From: Clavulina sp. PMI_390
Taxonomy: Eukaryota > Basidiomycota > Agaricomycetes > Cantharellales > Hydnaceae
DNA length: 64,000 nucleotides
Assembly (NCBI GenBank): GCA_015039315.1
Contig: WIDE01000010.1
Span: 21,231 to 85,230, forward strand
Direction of reading: 5' to 3'
Part shown: positions 59,047-64,000 of the stretch, in pieces
Layout: every line of letters starts with the position of its first letter
How positions within the stretch are numbered: position 1 is the first letter of the stretch
Position numbers and translations under genes: made by a program
Notes under the pieces: generated by a model
The model's database searches: none
The model's input: the letters and a program-made list of their open reading frames with translations, nothing else
Told to the model about the DNA's origin: nothing

Positions 59047-60734
59047 TCATTTAAGAACCCAAGTCACCTCGAGACCTAGCGCTTGTAGGCGATTTACCGC
59101 CTTCTGCATCTCTCGAGCCTCCATGACCCCAGTGTTTGTGTTGAATGTGCAATCTCGCGCCCGTTTCATGCACTGAGTACAACTGCCCCCTGGTTGTGAT
59201 AGCCCGTCACAGCGGATCTTGAGATAAGAGAACAGAAGAAAAGTGTCCGGTTAGCTTTTGTAATGAGGATAGTTCGGCCAAGTTCTTGACATACTAAGGC
59301 CTTCCTGCATTGGTCGCAAACTATTCCTTTTTTGAGGGTTCCATTTGTTATTGCCTTTTGCTTTTTTGGGTGGACGAATGAATGCGGAGGCACCGACCAG
59401 ATATGGGGAAAGTCCCAAAGAATGGAATATTGGGTCTGGGGTTCTTCAACGAACACTTTTTTTAGGAACGTGAATGGCACGTCGCTAAGAGTAGATTTGT
59501 GGGATGAGTTAACATTGGTGATGGCCCGAGAATCGGGCGAATGTTCCGCGGCTCTCCGCTCTAGGGCGTAGGAGACACTGTTGAGCAGCTTGCCATGCCC
59601 ACGTGAGCCATAAAAACTCAGGCTCTCCATATGGGCAAAGGCTTGTAGAATCGACAGTATGAGATCGTGCTTGATGAAGCAGGAGGAGAAAGTGACGTCG
59701 CGTATAGGCATCTCTGCAAGCAATTGGAGGAGCCCGACAAACAACAAGTCATCCTGGCCCCTATAGGTCGGGTAAGGCGAGTAATATAACTCGTTGGATG
59801 TAAAAGTCACGCTGCGGAGGGATGGAGTGCAAACGTCATACCAAATCGCGATGAGATTGGTGGCAACATGTTCAACGAGGGGTAGCGTTATGTGTGGTCG
59901 GCGGGGGGCAGAGGAGATAGCGTCTCTGACGGTTGTGACACTGAATGCTATACGAAGTTCCTGTAGGGTAGGAAGAAGTGCGAGGGTATCGCAAACATTG
60001 GGCCAGAATTGCGCGGCAATATTGAGCTCGATGGAGGCCAGCAGGGGCCATGACACATCAATATTCTTTGGAAGATAATTCCACGGATCTGAAAATTTGA
60101 GAGCTCGAAGGGGTGTATGTTCTGGTGAATAGCTCCATGTTGGATCCCTGACCGTCATGTGATCCTGCTGCTGAGCCCAGTTTTGGATCGTCAATACCTG
60201 TAGAAGCGGAAATTTCCAAGGTCGCAAGAGCCGAGAAAGCTCGGAAGGCCCTTCCACTCCACTGAAATGAACAGATATTGATCGACATCGCCCCACGTGA
60301 GGCCCAAGGAGATCGTTTGCGACCGTCCAGTTTTCCTCAATTGCCGACCGTTTGTCCTCAGGAAGCACTTCGAGGTTTTCCCACGAGCGAGGGATGTGAA
60401 TATTAATCGGAGACTTCTTTGATCGTTCCAGAAAGCAGCGCACTCTCCCCAAGTCAGTCGTAAGGAGCTGAGTTGAGAGCCTAGGGTTATTTCGACGCCT
60501 GAATGTTGGAGGCTTGGAGAGCTTGAAGTATATGGTAGCCCAGAATGGACTATGTCCAATCGCGACCTCGCGCCAACGGGTGGAGATGGATGTAATCGTG
60601 AGGAGGGAAGTGACCATTCCTTGCGCTGAATCTGTAGCAGAAAGCAGAAGATGTTCGATCACAAGAAGGAAGAGCTCGTTAGGAAGCGCATTGATAGCTG
60701 TATGCATTGCGGAAGAGATGGTTGTATAGTACAA
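59047..60734 (-). CDS. F-box protein with C-terminal Zn2Cys6 cluster, copy D
   Basis: Two exons, 59295-60734 and 59047-59217, with a 77-bp intron; 536 residues from the first Met or 527 from Met10 at 60707, the better match to its paralogues. The F-box is INALPNELFLLVIEHLLL, then STRWREVAIGHSPFWATIYF and FLERSKKSPINIHIPRSW. Exon 1 ends VCDQCRKAL; exon 2 begins IRCDGLSQPGGSCTQC and MKRARDC completes six cysteines at canonical Zn2Cys6 spacing. The helix that follows (VMEAREMQKAVNRLQALGLE) ends VTWVLK. Closest to copy C in tail and middle region; the pair C/D probably arose by a tandem duplication after the A/B unit. Confidence 0.8.
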
Positions 60735-61375
60735 GGTCGTTTATGTGCGGGGGAGAGCCGAGCGCTCTTTTGACTGGGGAGGAGGGTAGAGCAGTTCCGT
60801 TTTGGCACGAGAGATAGCAAAGCGGAGATTTTCTATGTTGCTAGTCGTAGAGGGGGTGCAACCAGCTTGCCAGCAAGTGACCCTGTCTGCAGCGGCGTGA
60901 GATGAGAAGCGCTCGGACTACGTCACGTCACACAATGTTTGCTGCCACTCAACACGAAAACATCGCACAGATGGATGCGCACTGAATGTACCGATTACCG
61001 CATAAAATGGTATATCTAATGTGAATGATGGTATTCCAAGCTTCCCACCCGCTTCTAATTGCCAAAAGCTCGGCTATAACCCCTCCCGAGCCTCGAGACG
61101 TATTAGAATGATCTCTGCCTCGACTTCGGCCCCCGGCTTGATAGAACTTGGTATCCGGATCGAACCAGCAGTGATATATGAATATCCTGTACTCAGGATA
61201 TACGCTTCCCTTCTGCTTCGGAGAAGCAGTCGGTTGTTGTCATTGAGGAAGACTTTGCAGGTACCTCAGGCGACCACCGCGGTGAGGGCCAACTCGGCAA
61301 TGTTCTTCGCATAAAAGCTCTGCGAGGTTCTTCAAAGAGCATATCCCTCTACATATCACCAGCCTCCAGCCCACC
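60735..61375. other. intergenic, F-box D / hypothetical gene
   Basis: Divergent promoter region. An open frame at 61021-61314 has no family motif. Confidence 0.4.
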
Positions 61376-62067
61376 ATGCCGGCGCGGATCTCCCAAATGC
61401 CACGGCTTCAACCTCAACCACTTCCCACTATGGACGATGGGCGAACTCTACCGCAACTTGAATGCGTGATCCTACGCTCCGGTCGAGGAAACACCTGTGC
61501 TATGTAAGTCTCCGGCATCTTCTCTGCTTGTCCCTAAAATGACTCCCCATCCAGTTACACACCATACACGATCACGGCGAAATTCTTCTTGTCCAACATA
61601 GATGCTCAGACTTTTCGCGCTCTATCATTCGACCACATCATGGTTTTGGTCAACAAGCACTGCGCTATCAAGCGGGTCACCTCAAAATCCGAACTCCCGG
61701 CTGCTCCGACTACATCTTGCGACTTCTCCCCTTGGAAATACAATGATGCAACTAGGACAATCGAGACAACGCTCAAGATCGAGATCCCCGACGAGTATAT
61801 GGGCTACGAGGCGCAGACGTATCTTCTCCGGATGCGCAAAGCAAGCTTGTTCCACCGATCTGGTCGCAATGCCATGAGCAATCTTAACCCATTCCTTCGC
61901 CGGCCAGAAGTGACTCTCTCCGCAACGGTCTACATCGCGCCCTTCGGTGCTCTCGGTATGGGTAGTGACCCTTGTGGGGTCCGGCTTCATCGCCAATGGC
62001 GGGGCGAGCTCCGATTCCAGGAACAGCGAGGGACATTCTCTATACCGCCCCCCTCCTTCCAAGTTGA
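61376..62067 (+). CDS. hypothetical protein
   Basis: Not recognised. Three exons fit in frame: 61376-61503, 61555-61955, 62021-62067; 191 residues. It starts MPARISQMPRLQPQPLP, then a globular-looking core (YTPYTITAKFFLS, RALSFDHIMVLVNKHCAIKR, DEYMGYEAQTYLLRMRKASL) of alternating strands and helices. Introns use GTAAGT and GTATGG donors. No signal peptide or membrane helix. The last exon is weak; a different 3' end running into 62100-62560 is possible, where another open stretch starts MPEEARSMGANFARGFERW. Confidence 0.45.
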
Positions 62068-62806
62068 TACCCCTCAATTACCCCGTCCGTGATGATCTCC
62101 TCATTTTATTGGCAGCTCCCAACCCCCCATCGATCTCACCACCCGCTATTCACTTATAGAACCTATCGATCGGATCCATCCTATGACGCATACGACCCCC
62201 GTCCCTAAGCAAATACAGCCCATATTCGAATGCCCGAGGAGGCGCGAAGTATGGGAGCTAATTTTGCCAGAGGATTTGAGCGCTGGGAGCAAGGGAAATG
62301 GAAGAAATCGGAGACAAAACTTACTGTAAGTCGCGCCTCTTCTCTGAGGTGGTGACAGATAAGCTTACCGAATCTCGTCTACAGCTCGCTCGGTTTCCCC
62401 TCGGCCCTTGCAATATGTGCCGTTGCCTCCCGATATTCAGCTGATGCTGCCATCAAGTTGAACCTGCTTCCATTCCGCAGCAGGACAAATCGCGCAATTA
62501 TGTCTTCTCGTAATGAGATGGAAGGCACTCCGCACTTGTGTACGTGGCGAGAGCTAGTTTAGTACGCGTTAAGGAGTCATAAGTGCTGGTCGCGGCGACT
62601 TCTCGAACGGAACAAATACCTCCGTCACAGTCTTTGTAATATTTAGCTTGTGAAATCCTCGTAGCTCACCGTGCCTGCCACTTACTCTTATTTTGTCAAA
62701 GAACGCTAGACCCAATATACAGTTAGTTCCCGACGGAGTGTACTCGACACGGTGAAAGACGAAAGAACAGTAGCCTAGTGATGGCTCCCCTAAGTTGGAC
62801 GCAATT
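62068..62806. other. intergenic, nothing firm
   Basis: Possible extra exon of the preceding gene at 62228-62325 (reading RGFERWEQGKWKK). The minus-strand open frame 62569-62883 has no family motif and overlaps the inverted duplicate. Confidence 0.35.
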
Positions 62807-64000
62807 CCCCGTTTCACTGGAACACAATGACGATCGTTTTTGCTTGCGAAACTCGATCCACTGGATGATAGGCATTTCGACACTAAGAATTTAGAGCAGA
62901 AGCGCTCGTTCTTGTCGTAAATTAACCAGAAACTGAATAGGTCAATGTATCACGAGCTGACAACTTACCTATGTTCCAAGCTTCGGAGGTGAATGAACCC
63001 AGTCATCCACCACCCGAATCGTGTCATTAGGGGGGTACGGTAGTTTCCACTTCTTCGCCCACTCCTGGATTGGGCGGAAATCCACGCAGGTCTAGACTCA
63101 TGATCATTAGCTGGTGAATACAGAGCTGCATTGGGGAGTCATCTACTCACATGGACGACATCAATCTTGGGGCTAGTCCTTTGTTGTGTTTCATCCCACT
63201 GCCATACGATGGGTGTAAGGTCTGGGTTACACCTAGATGGTCATTTACTCGTCAATTCAGCTCTACCTCCGTCAATTGAGGCAGAATTACATGAGCGATT
63301 CCCTCAAGGAATTTAGGCAGTGATCAACGTGTTCATAGGGGGGATCGCCAGGTAGTCCGATCGGAATGAACTTGGGTGAGTGGTGTTGCACCTCGCCATC
63401 AAGTGGCCCTTTCAGCTTTCGTCGAATCATGTCCTACCCGATAGCAACTATTGTGTTGAGTAATGGCTTCCTCTATGCTGGACGGTAGGAGGCACGTACG
63501 AGGCAATGCAGTTGGTGGAACACATCGAGATCGATGATGTATCGAGGCTCCCCCAAACGTTCGGTATCATCTTGTACCCTCTCGGTATAGTTTAGAAGCG
63601 GCTCAGCCATCCAACGAGGAACCGCCGCCGGGCTATCTGCAGCCATATGTTAGTTAAATCTCGTAAATAAGATGGTGCCGCAGTGGCGCGTACATGGTAA
63701 GTAGAGGCTCTCCCAAAGGTGGTCTCGTGCCTTGGTTCTCGGCCCGTTGTAGTCTGAGGCTTGAGTGAAGCGGTCCGAGAGCTTTAGCTTATGTGTGATA
63801 AATTCAGAGGCAGGTGCTGTAAAGGAAGGTGTCCAGGGTCTAGCAAATGATGACCTGCACTGTTGTTAGTGCTCACAGTAGACAGGCGCCGCTCCCCGCC
63901 ATATAGCCCATTGTTCGCCCTTCCTCAAGAGCACTGGTATCTTCCATCCATTGGTGGCAAATATCGAAAGGAGTATGATGTTGACGGCAAAAGAGAGTCC
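62807..64000 (-). repeat. inverted duplication arm, right
   Basis: Reverse-complement copy of 41709-42904 with scattered substitutions and small indels in non-coding parts. It continues beyond the window. The two arms enclose the hydrolase and the trehalase/F-box array. Confidence 0.85.
62969..64000 (-). CDS. UstY-type oxidase (DUF3328), beta type, copy 3 (5' end outside window)
   Basis: Minus-strand exons, last to first: 62969-63091, 63151-63232, 63291-63433, 63500-63636, 63694-63816, and 63877 to beyond 64000. Exon lengths 123, 82, 143, 137 and 123 equal those of the gene at 41.6 kb. The protein keeps FHQLHC and a second HxDHC motif, IVWQWDE and the WAKKWKLPYPP block, and the last codons read KLGT then stop. 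I saw no stop or frameshift in the visible part, so it is probably functional. The membrane helix and start lie to the right. A precursor or an alpha-type UstY gene may follow beyond the window, as in the two complete cassettes. Confidence 0.85.

Noticed and set aside
45034..60734. Trehalases and F-box genes as part of the RiPP pathway
   Set aside because: Their functions do not fit peptide cross-linking and they form their own duplicated array; adjacency alone is not enough.

Overview
This is nuclear DNA of a filamentous fungus, most likely an agaricomycete basidiomycete of the Rhizoctonia/Ceratobasidium type. The evidence is genes broken by many short (about 45-80 bp) GT-AG introns, a SET3-type chromatin protein, GH18 and GH37 secreted enzymes, F-box families and tandem paralogues. 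The genus is inferred from overall character, not proven.

Layout. 0-14 kb: two tandem TANGO2/NRDE genes, a small coiled-coil protein gene, and a very large PHD+SET gene of the Set3/MLL5 family (minus strand, 7.1-14.0 kb). 15-28 kb: an F-box protein gene, an antisense decayed copy of its 3' part, a secreted GH18-like protein whose catalytic glutamate reads as serine, about 4 kb without a clear gene, a bZIP-like protein and a Rossmann-fold protein. 28.5-44.6 kb: the most striking region, a candidate dikaritin-type RiPP locus. It holds three secreted precursor genes: 16 repeats with a Tyr-Tyr-Gly core, 8 repeats with a Thr-Ala-Tyr-Gly-Gly core, and a 54-residue single-copy form. Four UstY-type (DUF3328) genes with two HxxHC motifs each and an alpha/beta hydrolase gene lie with them. 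The arrangement [precursor, minus]-[UstY alpha, plus]-[UstY beta, plus] occurs twice. All three precursors share an exon-1 signal peptide ending Ala-Pro-Leu/Ile-Lys, a phase-0 intron at that point, and a TATA-like element about 150-160 bp before the ATG. 45-61 kb: a minus-strand array of two GH37 trehalases alternating with F-box genes, then two more F-box genes. These four F-box proteins end in a GAL4-type Zn2Cys6 cluster that only appears once an intron is removed. 61-64 kb: a hypothetical gene and a fifth UstY gene, an inverted near-copy of the fourth, cut by the window end.

How the parts may work together: precursors enter the secretory pathway, Kex2 cuts after Lys-Arg, and membrane-anchored UstY proteins could cross-link tyrosine side chains in the released cores. 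UstY alpha/beta pairs parallel UstYa/UstYb of ustiloxin. No P450, methyltransferase, flavin monooxygenase or transporter gene is recognisable nearby, so the locus looks minimal. A 1,169-bp near-identical duplication abuts a 10-N gap (36940-36949) inside precursor B; it is probably an assembly artefact.
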